Positions 17,523 to 26,689 of a DNA stretch of 64,000 nt are shown in pieces. Source of the DNA: Pseudoalteromonas luteoviolacea NCIMB 1942. GTDB lineage: Bacteria > Pseudomonadota > Gammaproteobacteria > Enterobacterales > Alteromonadaceae. Position 1 is the stretch's first letter. Each line of letters opens with the position of its first letter. The notes below the pieces were generated by a model. The model worked only from the letters and a program-made list of their open reading frames with translations. It was not told the origin of the DNA and ran no database searches. The stretch is from assembly GCF_001625595.1 (NCBI RefSeq), contig NZ_AUXT01000157.1, forward strand, positions 62,001-126,000, given 5' to 3'. The position numbers and the translations under genes were made by a program.

Positions 17523-18635
17523 TTACTCTCCTTGCGCTAATAACGTAGGAGAAGGAGTAAGGCGGACTTGCGTGCCTTCGGCCAAATTAGATTGACCCAA
17601 AACTACGACTTGTTCACCAACTTGCAAAGGGCTTTGCACAATGAAGTCATGTGCTTGATTTTGCATCACCTCAACGGTAACTTTTTCAACCAGCTGCTGT
17701 TTGTTCACGCGCCAAACATAGGCTTTATCTCGTTCAAAAATGACAGCTTGGACTGGTAGCTTTGTCAACTTTGAGCGTTGAGACTGCCAGTGCACATTGA
17801 TGAGTTTGCCGATTGGTAGGGAATGTTTTTGCGGTACTTGAAACCAAACTGATTGTGTCTGGTGGCGTTGGTTAACACTTCGAGCATGGCGTTTGATTTC
17901 TAGAGGCTCGGATTGAAAGAAGAACAGCGCAGCTTGATATATGTCGTTGTCAACTCGAAATTTAGTGAGTGGTAGCTCACAATGTAGTTCTTTATCATCG
18001 GTCGCAGTGAAACTCAGTATCGCATCTCCTCTAGCCACAAAGCTGCCTAGATTACTGTGGAGTTGAGTGATTTCACCATCTGTTGGCGCGTAGTGCTTGA
18101 GCGCTGAAATCTGTTTTTCCACAGTCGAAATGCTATTTAGGGTGGCAGCAACAGAGTGTTTAGCAAGTTCCAAAGAGAGCGCATGTTCATTGACTGCGGA
18201 AGCAGATACGTGCTTTTTGTCCAAAGCAATTAAACGTTGGTACTCTTGCTCATGGTAAGTAAGGTTCGCCTTATGTTGTATTAGCTCATATTGCATGGCA
18301 TTAAGGGATTGACGTAAATAAAAACCATCTTGCTGAGCTAACAAGTCACCAGCGTTGACATAACTACCTGCGCTCACTAGATAATTTAGTTTTGCTTGGC
18401 TTTCACTGGCAACAGTATACTCGTGAGGGACTGATACTTGGCAGGACAGTCGACCTTGAATGCCATCGTGCCATGGAGAAACTTGGGTTGTTTTGACTAA
18501 ATGGGCCTGAGGAGTGGCCATGGAATACACGCTGTAAAGTAAGCAAAATACGACTAAGAAGTACTGTAACTTTGAGCGTTTCATACAAGCTGATAGTGAA
18601 GTCATTGTAATTATAATATCCGGATTGTAAAACAC
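17523..18635 (-). CDS. RND efflux periplasmic adaptor (membrane fusion protein, HlyD/AcrA type)
   Basis: Up to 370 residues; the true start is probably Met11 or Met18, because a signal-type hydrophobic segment (LQYFLVVFCLLYSVYSMA) begins just after Met18 and no good ribosome binding site marks the first ATG. A biotinyl-lipoyl-like half (YLVSAGSYVNAGDLLAQQDG), an alpha-helical hairpin at about 115-185, the second lipoyl half (APTDGEITQLHSNLGSFVARGDAILS) and a beta-barrel/membrane-proximal domain follow in order. It bridges the inner-membrane pump encoded next to it and an outer-membrane channel. The divergent CadC-like regulator gene starts 109 bases away and may control it. Confidence 0.88.
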   Translation of the reverse strand: MFYNPDIIITMTSLSACMKRSKLQYFLVVFCLLYSVYSMATPQAHLVKTTQVSPWHDGIQGRLSCQVSVPHEYTVASESQAKLNYLVSAGSYVNAGDLLAQQDGFYLRQSLNAMQYELIQHKANLTYHEQEYQRLIALDKKHVSASAVNEHALSLELAKHSVAATLNSISTVEKQISALKHYAPTDGEITQLHSNLGSFVARGDAILSFTATDDKELHCELPLTKFRVDNDIYQAALFFFQSEPLEIKRHARSVNQRHQTQSVWFQVPQKHSLPIGKLINVHWQSQRSKLTKLPVQAVIFERDKAYVWRVNKQQLVEKVTVEVMQNQAHDFIVQSPLQVGEQVVVLGQSNLAEGTQVRLTPSPTLLAQGE

Positions 18636-18743
18636 ATAAGAGTGAGCTTGCCAACGTCGATACGTGACTTACATGGAATTGTTATGAACTTATGTGTAGA
18701 CTGATAAAGTCACATTTAGTCATTCAGCTAGAGAAAAAATAAT

Positions 18744-20834
18744 ATGATAAATCAAAGGATTGAAGATTCGTCCAAAAAAGTGCAATTAGCTGACAACCGA
18801 GTTTGCTTTAACTCTGGGCGTGTAGATAATGGTAAAGGGGAGCAGCGCTTGGAGCCTCTGCCTTTGGCTTTTCTCAATTATTTGATTTCTCGCTCGGGCG
18901 AAGTCGTAACTCGCCAAGAGCTGTTGGAGCATGTATGGTGTAACCGCCAAGTGACAGACGATGCCATTAGAAGAGTTGTAAAAAAGGTTCGTGTTGCACT
19001 CGGTGATGATGCCAAAGAGCCCAAGTTTATCAAAACGATTCCCTTGCAAGGCTACCAGTTTGTTGGTGATGTGACTGTCCAATGTGAACAGTCGGCGCAA
19101 CGAGAGAGCAAAAAAAGCAGCTGGTGGATAATTTGTTGTACAGTTTTAGTGACTGTTATGAGTGCCACATTATTTGTATTAAGTAATGAAGAGCCTGAGT
19201 ATTTTGGTGCCGTTATTACCCCGTTGACAGAAATATCGGGATCAGAAATGGGAGGAGAATACAATGCTCAGACAGATACTCTTGTGTTTATGTATCGAGG
19301 CAGTAATAGAGAGCCTTTCTCTTTATATGCGAAAGATCTGAGTCGCGACCTTTTATACCGTTTAAGTGGAGATGACGGTGCCTACCACACCATATCCATG
19401 TCGCCGGATGGCAGCCAAGTATTATACCAAAGGGATAAAGGCGATGGTTATCAAGTCTTTATTGCTGATTATGAGAATGGAACACTACGCCGCCAACGTC
19501 GATTAGACATTCTTCAAAAAAAATTAGCGCTACAAGGGTGGTCCGCTGATGGTAAAGAGATCTTGTATCACGCTTATGTGGCGGGGGAAAGCTCGCACCA
19601 TAAAGCCAGTAGTAAAGCCATATTTAGTTACAGTTTAGAGAGCAATACGAGCAGACAAATCACTTTTCCACTGTCGAAAGGACGAGGCGATGTGCTGGCT
19701 CGACTATCTGTTGATGGGCAGTATTTAGCCGTAGTCCGGAATCAGCAACTACGTCAATATCGGTTGCTTGTGTTTGCGCAGCATGATGGCAAGTTATTAC
19801 ATGAGACGTTATTGGGGTTTGAAGCATCCAATTTAGTGTGGAGTCAGGAACAACCCAACTCATTGCTGCTGAGCAGCTTCAAAGGACAGCTTGCTAGGTT
19901 TGATGTTGATAGTGGAATACTGACTGTATCTGAACACATTACGCCAGGTTTAAATGATGTCTTTGGTGAATGTGGTAAGGATTGCTTGCTTATGCGCCGT
20001 CACGGCATGAATTATCGAGATATCGTGTCGATGCCGAACCCATTTGTTACCTTATCTGCTCCCCCAGCTAAGCTAAAAATTGCCAGTGAACAAGTTGAGT
20101 GGTCTCCTATTTATAGTCATGACGGCAGCGCTATCTTCTATTTGAGTCGCGATAAAAAATATAGCTATTTATATCGCCTAGTGCATGAAGGCCCGAATGC
20201 CGGTGAAAAAACATTGTTACATCGTTTTGATACATTAGATGCGATTAATGGCTTGCAGGCTAGCTCGAACGGTAATTATTTGCTCGGTCGAAGAGAAGAG
20301 CGGTTGTTTATGTACGACATTGTTAACCAGCAGTTTAGGTGGCTGACGGGAGATGACGAACAAATTGTGTATGCCAATTGGAGTGCAAATAGTGACTATA
20401 TTTACTTTTCTCGGGTCGAGCAACATAGCTACAGGTTACTGCGCTACAGCTTTGCAACAGGCTTAACGGAGCGAATACAAGACAATACCTTGGCGCGTAT
20501 TGAAGATGAATTAGGACGCGTATTTATCTTAAAAGATGATTTTTGGTTAACCCAACAGCAAGCAGGTGGAACAGAACGTGCGCTGGTGCAATTACGCAGG
20601 CTTCCAGAGCTTACTGTCATAGTACGGAATAATACGCTTTATTGGGCAGATAAGCAGAGTTTAACGGTGCATTTAAATCAGCTGGATCTACACACGATGG
20701 AACGGAGGTCTTTTGCCTTGAGTCGCAATGAGTGGACGTTTAATTTTGATCTCCACCCCAAACTTGCCTCAGTGATCTATTCAAAAGAGCTGTTGGCTGC
20801 CAGCGATCTTGTGCAAGTCGCTGGCCGAGAATAA
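18744..20834 (+). CDS. CadC-like transmembrane transcriptional regulator with TolB-type propeller
   Basis: A 696-residue protein. An OmpR/PhoB winged helix spans about residues 20-110 (LNYLISRSGEVVTRQELLEHVWCNRQVTDDAIRRVVKKVR, then FIKTIPLQGYQFVGDV). One TM helix lies at about 130-150 (WIICCTVLVTVMSATLFVL). A large periplasmic domain at 155-690 has beta-propeller blades (SPDGSQVLYQRDKG, SHDGSAIFYLSRDKK, WSANSDYIYFSR). This is the ToxR/CadC architecture, in which the periplasmic part senses a signal and the cytoplasmic part binds DNA. It is divergent from the RND operon and probably regulates it. The signal is unknown. Confidence 0.88.
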   Translation: MINQRIEDSSKKVQLADNRVCFNSGRVDNGKGEQRLEPLPLAFLNYLISRSGEVVTRQELLEHVWCNRQVTDDAIRRVVKKVRVALGDDAKEPKFIKTIPLQGYQFVGDVTVQCEQSAQRESKKSSWWIICCTVLVTVMSATLFVLSNEEPEYFGAVITPLTEISGSEMGGEYNAQTDTLVFMYRGSNREPFSLYAKDLSRDLLYRLSGDDGAYHTISMSPDGSQVLYQRDKGDGYQVFIADYENGTLRRQRRLDILQKKLALQGWSADGKEILYHAYVAGESSHHKASSKAIFSYSLESNTSRQITFPLSKGRGDVLARLSVDGQYLAVVRNQQLRQYRLLVFAQHDGKLLHETLLGFEASNLVWSQEQPNSLLLSSFKGQLARFDVDSGILTVSEHITPGLNDVFGECGKDCLLMRRHGMNYRDIVSMPNPFVTLSAPPAKLKIASEQVEWSPIYSHDGSAIFYLSRDKKYSYLYRLVHEGPNAGEKTLLHRFDTLDAINGLQASSNGNYLLGRREERLFMYDIVNQQFRWLTGDDEQIVYANWSANSDYIYFSRVEQHSYRLLRYSFATGLTERIQDNTLARIEDELGRVFILKDDFWLTQQQAGGTERALVQLRRLPELTVIVRNNTLYWADKQSLTVHLNQLDLHTMERRSFALSRNEWTFNFDLHPKLASVIYSKELLAASDLVQVAGRE

Positions 20835-20840
20835 AACCAA

Positions 20841-21716
20841 TCAGGATTTAACTAAAAAGTTGATTTGAGTAAGTAAATCTTGAGGTGCGGTGTCTTTTAT
20901 ATCGTTGAAGTACTCTTCAAAAGGTGGAAAATCGGCAAGTTCAAACTGGCTCTGCGGTAACCATTGTCCGTAAAGCCAATTGTAGGGCTTTTCGAGTTCA
21001 GTGTAGTCGCCTTTGAATAAAATGCTGACTGTATCACCCTCAGGTATGGTGATCTGTTCAAACGCGTGATCTTCAGGTAATTGCTTTGGATCTACAGAGA
21101 TACAAGCCATAGATCTTAGCGCATCTTGTGCAACTGAGTCTGGATCATCAAAATAGATCCCAAAGAAACGTGTTTGTTGATCAATCAGCTGTGCTTTGCC
21201 TGCCATTAAAGACAGCTTTTCAAAAGCTTGCCCTATTTGCATATAGTCGCCTTTATGTGAGATACCGATTAATGCCAATGATGTAATGTGTTGCTGCTTG
21301 ACTGGATACATAGTGAAATATTCCTTGTTGGATTTTGGATACAACACAGTGACATTTTGCTGCGTGTCAGCGCGAGATTGACGATACTGTTGAGGTGTTT
21401 CGCCATAGTGTTTACGAAAAGCTCGATTGAATGCTTCAACGCTACCGTAACGTACTTTCTTCGCAATTTGATGCTGGTTTAAGTCACTGCGTACCAGATA
21501 TGTCGCCGCTTTCAACATACGCGTTCGTCTCACAGTGAGGTTAATCGTTTCACCTGTGTATTCACGGTAAATTCGATGAAAATGATAAGCTGACATATAG
21601 GCAATATCTGCCAAGGTATTTACATCTAGCTCTTGGTCAATATGTTCATAAATATAGTCAATGACCTTGAGTAAACGATGCTCGTACTGATTTTGCGTGC
21701 TTATCTTATGCTTCAT
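20841..21716 (-). CDS. AraC family regulator with GyrI-like effector domain
   Basis: A 291-residue protein. Two helix-turn-helix motifs of the AraC domain occupy residues 12-112 (VNTLADIAYMSAYHFHRIYREYTGETI; QIAKKVRYGSVEAFNRAFRKHYGETPQQYR). A GyrI-like/SoxS-Rob-type small-molecule binding domain lies at about 140-290 (ITSLALIGISHKGDY, GIYFDDP, FKGDYTELEKPYNWLYGQWLP). This architecture resembles Rob, MarA-like and effector-binding regulators that respond to drugs or lipophilic compounds. It converges on the CadC-like gene with 6 bases between stops. Target unknown; the nearby RND pump is a candidate. Confidence 0.9.
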   Translation of the reverse strand: MKHKISTQNQYEHRLLKVIDYIYEHIDQELDVNTLADIAYMSAYHFHRIYREYTGETINLTVRRTRMLKAATYLVRSDLNQHQIAKKVRYGSVEAFNRAFRKHYGETPQQYRQSRADTQQNVTVLYPKSNKEYFTMYPVKQQHITSLALIGISHKGDYMQIGQAFEKLSLMAGKAQLIDQQTRFFGIYFDDPDSVAQDALRSMACISVDPKQLPEDHAFEQITIPEGDTVSILFKGDYTELEKPYNWLYGQWLPQSQFELADFPPFEEYFNDIKDTAPQDLLTQINFLVKS

Positions 21717-21892
21717 AACGATTCGAGATCCGCGTTTGAAAAATACCTTTATAGGTTTTTATGTTGCTGGCGACAAGCCTAAAATAGCGTAGGGCGGATT
21801 GATAATGTTTGCGAATTTTCGGCCAAAGGTATTTTATCGGCAAGCGCTGGGGAGTAGTGGTACCTTATCTTATTGATACCACTCAGTGATGG

Positions 21893-22945
21893 TTATAAGT
21901 GTTTGGCAAAAAATGGCAGCATATGATGCTCAAGTCTCGCCAAGGCTTTGTCATTGTGACCGCCAGGGAAAACTTCAAACGAAATCGCAAGTTGCTGCTG
22001 CTGTGCTTTTTGCTTCAAGGCTAATACCCCTTCAGTAATCCAAATATAGTCATCTTTATCACCGACTTCGATGTGAATTGAACGCAACTGTTCAATGATC
22101 TCAGGTGTGGTGTAAAGGGAGATAAGCTCGCCAAAACCGCGGTACCAAAGAGGCATTTGATTTGCGTCTTGTCCAAAGTGAATATCGAAAGGTTGCTTTT
22201 CAGTACCCGCAAATGCGCCTGCATATGCCATCAGATAGGCGCTGTAACTATTGTCTTGACCATTATTCCAAATTTCTCGCCCTTGAAAGAAAGTAAATTC
22301 TTCTTTCATCACAGTCTCAGGGTCGGTGCTAGTGGCTAGTTTTTGTTTGAACTTTTGATAGCGTGAAATGGCAGCCTCAGATGTCAGGTACGATTTAGCC
22401 ATGCCTTTTTCATCAAACATACCAGGGCTCAGTGCGTATACGTGGCTAAATATGTCAGGGTTTTTTGCGGCAAATCTTAGGGCACCAGTACCACCCATAG
22501 AGAATCCAGCTATACCACGGTGTTTAGCTGCTGCCTTCGTGCGGTAGGTGGCGTCTACCCAAGGAACGACCTCGTCGAGTACATAGTCACGGAAGTTACC
22601 ATGAACTTTTGAATTAACGTAAAAACTGCCGCGAAGTGGTGTATTACCTTCCAGCATCACAACGATCATCTCCATTGCGTTGCCGCTGCGTTTATGGTTC
22701 TCCACCATTTTTTCTATGTGTGAGCTATAACGAATTGGCCAACTGTACGCGCCAAGAAAGTACAAAACCGGGTAGCGTTTTTTACTAGTGTGGTAGTCAT
22801 CTGGCAAATAAATATGAATGTCTCGCGTTGTCTTGGTACCAATCAAGCTATTTGCTAGGGCCTTTGACTTAAAAGGGTGCTTAACTATCTATGCGTAAAG
22901 TTGACCACTCGTTAAGAGCATTAGTGTAAGGAACAGGTATTTCAT
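21893..22945 (-). pseudogene. secreted alpha/beta-hydrolase esterase interrupted by an amber codon after the signal peptide
   Basis: The natural start is the ATG at 22945, with AGGAG 7 bases upstream. It encodes a clean signal peptide, MKYLFLTLMLLTSGQLYA, followed at once by TAG (22889-22891). The same frame then continues without break through the mature esterase (VKHPFKSKALANSLIGTK and onward) to 21893. A single CAG-to-TAG change would explain it. The hydrolase part is otherwise intact: nucleophile GFSMGG, acid in VGDKDDY, His in FPGGHND. The longest uninterrupted frame starts at a TTG (22846) with no good ribosome binding site and no export signal. A hairpin at 21856-21883 lies past the end. 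It is divergent from a LysR gene that is also broken by TAG. Confidence 0.8.
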
Positions 22946-22962
22946 TGTTGTTCTCCTGCTGA

Positions 22963-22978
22963 TTTAGCTTGCGCTAAA
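22963..22978. promoter_or_regulatory. LysR-type operator between esterase and lysR-like gene
   Basis: A perfect palindrome TTTAGC-TTGC-GCTAAA, containing a T-N11-A core as in LysR-type boxes. It sits in the 87-base gap between the divergent esterase and LysR starts, 17 bases upstream of the esterase ATG at 22945. This supports control of the esterase by the LysR protein when both were intact. Confidence 0.55.
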
Positions 22979-23032
22979 CTTACAATGGGCCTAACTTAAG
23001 GACAAATATTAAAAACTGTTTATTTATATGTG

Positions 23033-23932
23033 ATGAATTTAAATTGGTTAGATATAAAAAAGTTGAACTACGTTGTTGCTGTAGCTGAAGAGCTGAGTTT
23101 TAGCCGAGCAGCACTGCGATTACATATGTCTCAACCTCCATTGAGTCAACAAATTGGTTTAATTGAGAACAATCTCGGGATGGCGTTATTTGAACGGTCT
23201 ACACGGGCCCGGGCCGTGACCTTAACGGTATTTGGCAAGCTATTTGTCGAAAAAGCAAAGCGAGTACTCGCAGCTCATGCGGAGTTAGGGGAATGTGTAA
23301 GTGCAAGCCAAAAAGGCACAGAACTGCCGTTAAAAATAGGGTGTATTAGTCTCGCTTTTGAAGCCCTAATGTCGGATGGAATGGCGATGTTACAAGCACA
23401 ACAGCCGTATTTGGAGCTTGTTATTGAAGAGGGGAGTAGCTCGTAGTTAATGACACAATGTGACGCTAAGCAACTGCATGGTGCAATAATACGGGCTCAT
23501 GCGCCTGATTTACCACGCTCATCTTTACGTCATTTAAAAAGTGAAAAGTACGTATTAGCATGTCCAAAACAATGGCAGTTAAGCACCACGAGTGCATCAA
23601 TTCAGATCTTGAATGGGCGACCCTTTATTCATTATCCGAAGCAAGTTCAGCCGAAATTACACGAAGCTATTGAACAGGTCTTTACTGACGTACAGGCACA
23701 GATGAATGTGGTTCAAGAAGTAAAAACGAAATCCACTACGTTGTCTCTGGTTGCAGCAGGTCTTGGAGCCGCTATTGTACCTCAGTCAATGCGCAGCAAA
23801 TACCATCAACAGGTAGATTTTATTGAGATAGAAGAACACTTACCCAGTGTTGATTACTATTTGTATAGTGCTGACTGGCAAGCACACTGTGGATTAGATG
23901 CACTTTATGGGGTGTTATGCAACACCCCATAA
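23033..23932 (+). pseudogene. LysR family regulator interrupted by one in-frame amber codon
   Basis: The frame runs from ATG 23033 (a GTG lies directly before it) through a LysR winged helix (MNLNWLDIKKLNYVVAVAEELSFSRAALRLHMSQPPLSQQIG shortened here: residues 1-60) and the start of the effector domain. It meets TAG at 23444-23446, then continues in the same frame to TAA at 23932. Read through, it would be about 299 residues, normal for the family, and the break falls in EGSSS-stop-LMTQ, where LysR proteins commonly have Gln or Glu. One C-to-T change in CAG would explain it. As it stands, translation gives a 137-residue protein with the DNA-binding domain but almost no sensor domain. The second part has an ATG at 23450 but no clear ribosome binding site. 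Confidence 0.8.
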
Positions 23933-23961
23933 AGCCTGTAAACAGAGGGCAATAAATTGGT

Positions 23962-24201
23962 CTATTTGAAGAAGTCGCCTTCATTTTTGGCTAGCATAGC
24001 TTCTATGTCTTCTATCAGAGCCTGTGGATCAGGTTGCGCCAAGTCCGAGCTTTGAATTTGAGCGGATATTTTATTGTTCTCTTCTGACCACTCGCCGAGG
24101 TCGATGAGTTGACAGCGCTTGGAACAAAAGGGGCGATGTGGGCTTTGCACTGACCAGATCACGTCTTTTTGGCATGTTGGACATTTTACAGCTGTAGGCA
24201 T
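23962..24201 (-). CDS. yacG: DNA gyrase inhibitor YacG
   Basis: A 79-residue zinc protein. Cys pairs CPTC and CSKRC flank about 15 residues ([10 protein letters not shown] ... [19 protein letters not shown]), the YacG zinc-finger signature. YacG binds GyrB and blocks DNA binding by gyrase. Family length is usual, with an acidic C-terminal tail. It is the last gene of the coaE-pil group, its conserved place in gammaproteobacteria, although pilB rather than zapD lies upstream. Confidence 0.92.
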   Translation of the reverse strand: MPTAVKCPTCQKDVIWSVQSPHRPFCSKRCQLIDLGEWSEENNKISAQIQSSDLAQPDPQALIEDIEAMLAKNEGDFFK

Positions 24202-24276
24202 GGTAAATTACTCATCTTTCAATACAGCCTATAGTTTACTGTTTTGCTTTAAACTATACCAGTTAAGTACATTGGC

Positions 24277-25953
24277 TTAAAAATTGGTTACGCGGTTGAT
24301 TTCAGCAAGGGAAGTAACACCTGATGCCGCTTTTTTCAAACCAGATTTACGCAGGTTTTCGAACCCGAGCTTTCCAGCAAGTTCTGCGATCTCCAATGAG
24401 TTAGCGCCAGCCATAATTTTCTGCGAAATTTCTGGGGTAATTTTCACCACTTCATAGACACCAACTCGGCCTTTGTAGCCATCAGTGCAGTGGTCACAGC
24501 CTTTTGGTGCAAACAACGTCAGCTCTTTAATTTGTTCTTCGTTAAAGCCTTGGCGCAACAGCTCTTCTTTTGGCAGTGTTTCAGGCTCTTTGCATTTAGG
24601 GCATAGCCTTCTTGCAAGACGCTGAGCAATGATCAAACTCACTGAGCTGGCCACATTATAAGCTGGTACACCCATATTGAGGAGTCGTGTGAGTGTTTCA
24701 GGTGCAGAGTTGGTATGAAGTGTACTGAGAACTAAGTGACCTGTTTGTGCTGCTTTAATGGATATTTCAGCGGTTTCTAAGTCTCGGATCTCACCGACCA
24801 TGACGACATCGGGATCTTGTCGTAAAAATGCCTTAAGTGCATTTGCGAATGTCATATCCGCTTTGGTATTAATCTGTACTTGGTTAATACCTTCAAGGTT
24901 GATTTCTACAGGGTCTTCTGCGGTACTGATATTTCGTTCTGGTTTGTTAAGAATATTGAGGCCTGTATAAAGTGAGACCGTTTTACCAGAGCCGGTTGGG
25001 CCAGTTACTAAGACCATTCCTTGTGGTTGCGCAAGCGCATTCATGTAAAGGTCTTTTTGTTCTGGCTCGTAACCCAATACATCGATCCCTAACTTGGCGG
25101 CGGAGGAGTCGAGAATACGCATTACGATTTTTTCGCCCCAAATCGTCGGCAGCGTACTGACACGAAAATCGATACTTTTACGCTCAGAAATTTTAAGTTT
25201 GATTCGACCATCTTGAGGTTTACGTTTCTCTGCAATGTCTAAGTGTGACATGACTTTGATACGTGCGGATAAACGACTGGCAAGCGCATTAGGTGGGCTG
25301 GCCATCTCATGTAAAATACCGTCAATACGAAAACGCACCCGATACTTTTTCTCATAAGGTTCAAAGTGTAAGTCTGATGCACCCTTTTTAATTGCATCCA
25401 TCAATATTTTGTTGATGTAAACAATGATCGGTGCGTCGTCTTTTTCTTCATCTTGTTGTTGGGCTTGGGGTTCGTCCTCAACATCAAGACTCGCGAATTC
25501 CTTAAACTCTTCTTCACTTAAAGATAGCCCCGAACTATCATCGAAGAGCTGATCGATTTTTTGTTCAAGTAGTTTATGGTCTACAACAACAATCTCACAT
25601 TGCAACCCTGTGCTAAATTCAAAGTTCTCAAATGCACCGTAATCAGTTGGATCGGATGTGGCGATGAAGAGTTTACGGTCTTTTTTAACTAATGGAAGTA
25701 AATAGTGTTGCCTGATTAGCTTTTCTTTTATCAGGCCTTTGGGAACATGTTGGACATCAAACCCATTGAGATCAAAATAGGGAACGCGAAACAGATCAAG
25801 GCATTGTTCAGCAAGTTCTTGGCCACTCATTCCACTGCACAAGCAGATCAACTCTGCGGTTGTGGTAGCTTCAGTATGCTTTGCCTTTATTTGATCTGGA
25901 GTAATTCTACCTAAGGTAATGAATTTTCTCAGTAACGGAGAGTGATGTTCCAT
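24277..25953 (-). CDS. pilB: type IV pilus assembly ATPase PilB
   Basis: A 558-residue GspE/PilB ATPase with an N-terminal MshEN domain at about 15-150. The catalytic domain has [11 protein letters not shown] (Asp box), Walker [17 protein letters not shown], Walker [10 protein letters not shown] and the His box [12 protein letters not shown]. The tetracysteine zinc site (CPKC, then GCDHCTDGY) is present. It powers pilus extension at the inner-membrane platform PilC. The usual order is pilA-pilB-pilC-pilD; here pilB lies downstream of coaE, with 128 bases before its start, so it may have its own promoter. Confidence 0.95.
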   Translation of the reverse strand: MEHHSPLLRKFITLGRITPDQIKAKHTEATTTAELICLCSGMSGQELAEQCLDLFRVPYFDLNGFDVQHVPKGLIKEKLIRQHYLLPLVKKDRKLFIATSDPTDYGAFENFEFSTGLQCEIVVVDHKLLEQKIDQLFDDSSGLSLSEEEFKEFASLDVEDEPQAQQQDEEKDDAPIIVYINKILMDAIKKGASDLHFEPYEKKYRVRFRIDGILHEMASPPNALASRLSARIKVMSHLDIAEKRKPQDGRIKLKISERKSIDFRVSTLPTIWGEKIVMRILDSSAAKLGIDVLGYEPEQKDLYMNALAQPQGMVLVTGPTGSGKTVSLYTGLNILNKPERNISTAEDPVEINLEGINQVQINTKADMTFANALKAFLRQDPDVVMVGEIRDLETAEISIKAAQTGHLVLSTLHTNSAPETLTRLLNMGVPAYNVASSVSLIIAQRLARRLCPKCKEPETLPKEELLRQGFNEEQIKELTLFAPKGCDHCTDGYKGRVGVYEVVKITPEISQKIMAGANSLEIAELAGKLGFENLRKSGLKKAASGVTSLAEINRVTNF

Positions 25954-26081
25954 AACGTCCTTTAATACTTCAACAACTTACACAAATGTAGCAAACAATT
26001 AGTCAAACTGCTTAATTTTGCTTAAATGAACATTCTATATATCGTTCTAATGAATAATACCTAATTTTAGAGATAATAGGT

Positions 26082-26687
26082 TTAATATTTTTTGGCAGCT
26101 TGTAAAAATATTTGATGTAGCGATAGCAATTCGCTCTGTAAGTCGGCCAATTCTTTGTCGTTGTTGACAATATAGTCCGCAAGTCGGCATTTTTCTTCCC
26201 GACCCATTTGCGCGGCAATGATATTTTGCACTTGCGCTTGAGAGACATTATCACGGGCTTTTGTTCTGGCAATCTGAACAGATTCTGGAACGTCAATGAG
26301 CAGTGTTTTTTGACAATAGGATTGTAGCCCATTTTCAAATAATAATGGGGCGCATAAGATGCAGTAACTACTTTTGGCCGCGTTAAGTTGAGAGAGTATT
26401 TTTTCACGAATTAATGGGTGAAGTAACTTGTTGAGCCAGCTTTTTTGTTTCTCGTCATTAAAAATAATTTCCCTGAGCTTAGCTCGATTGAGCTGTCCAT
26501 CAGATGTGAGTATATCAGAATCAAAATGCGCCGTGATTGCATTGAGCCCCGGCGTATTTGGCTGGACAACTTCTCTAGCAACAATATCAGCGTCTACGAC
26601 CTCAATACCTAGCGTTTGAAAAAAATTAGTAGCGGCTGTTTTCCCGGAGCCTATTCCACCTGTAAGGCCAAGTATCCATCTAGACAA
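26082..26687 (-). CDS. coaE: dephospho-CoA kinase
   Basis: A 201-residue P-loop kinase that phosphorylates the ribose 3'-hydroxyl of dephospho-CoA, the last step of coenzyme A synthesis. The P-loop is LTGGIGSGKT at residues 8-17. The conserved DADIVAREVVQPN, LHPLIREKI and PLLFENGL segments are all present. Length is normal. The start is 2 bases after the pilD stop, so the two are co-transcribed, as in most gammaproteobacteria. An overlapping open frame at 26012-26407 on the same strand is a shadow. Confidence 0.95.
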   Translation of the reverse strand: MSRWILGLTGGIGSGKTAATNFFQTLGIEVVDADIVAREVVQPNTPGLNAITAHFDSDILTSDGQLNRAKLREIIFNDEKQKSWLNKLLHPLIREKILSQLNAAKSSYCILCAPLLFENGLQSYCQKTLLIDVPESVQIARTKARDNVSQAQVQNIIAAQMGREEKCRLADYIVNNDKELADLQSELLSLHQIFLQAAKKY

Positions 26688-26689
26688 AA

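Noticed and set aside
21893..22846. Esterase started at TTG 22846 as a normal gene
   Set aside because: A much better start with ribosome binding site and signal peptide lies at 22945; the TTG has neither.
22889..23446. Genome-wide reassignment of TAG to an amino acid
   Set aside because: Several genes in the window, such as the coiled-coil gene at 283 and the RND pump at 14452, end naturally with TAG, so the codon still acts as a stop.
26012..26407. 131-residue open frame overlapping coaE and the gap before pilB
   Set aside because: It is in another frame of coaE, has atypical composition and no start signal.
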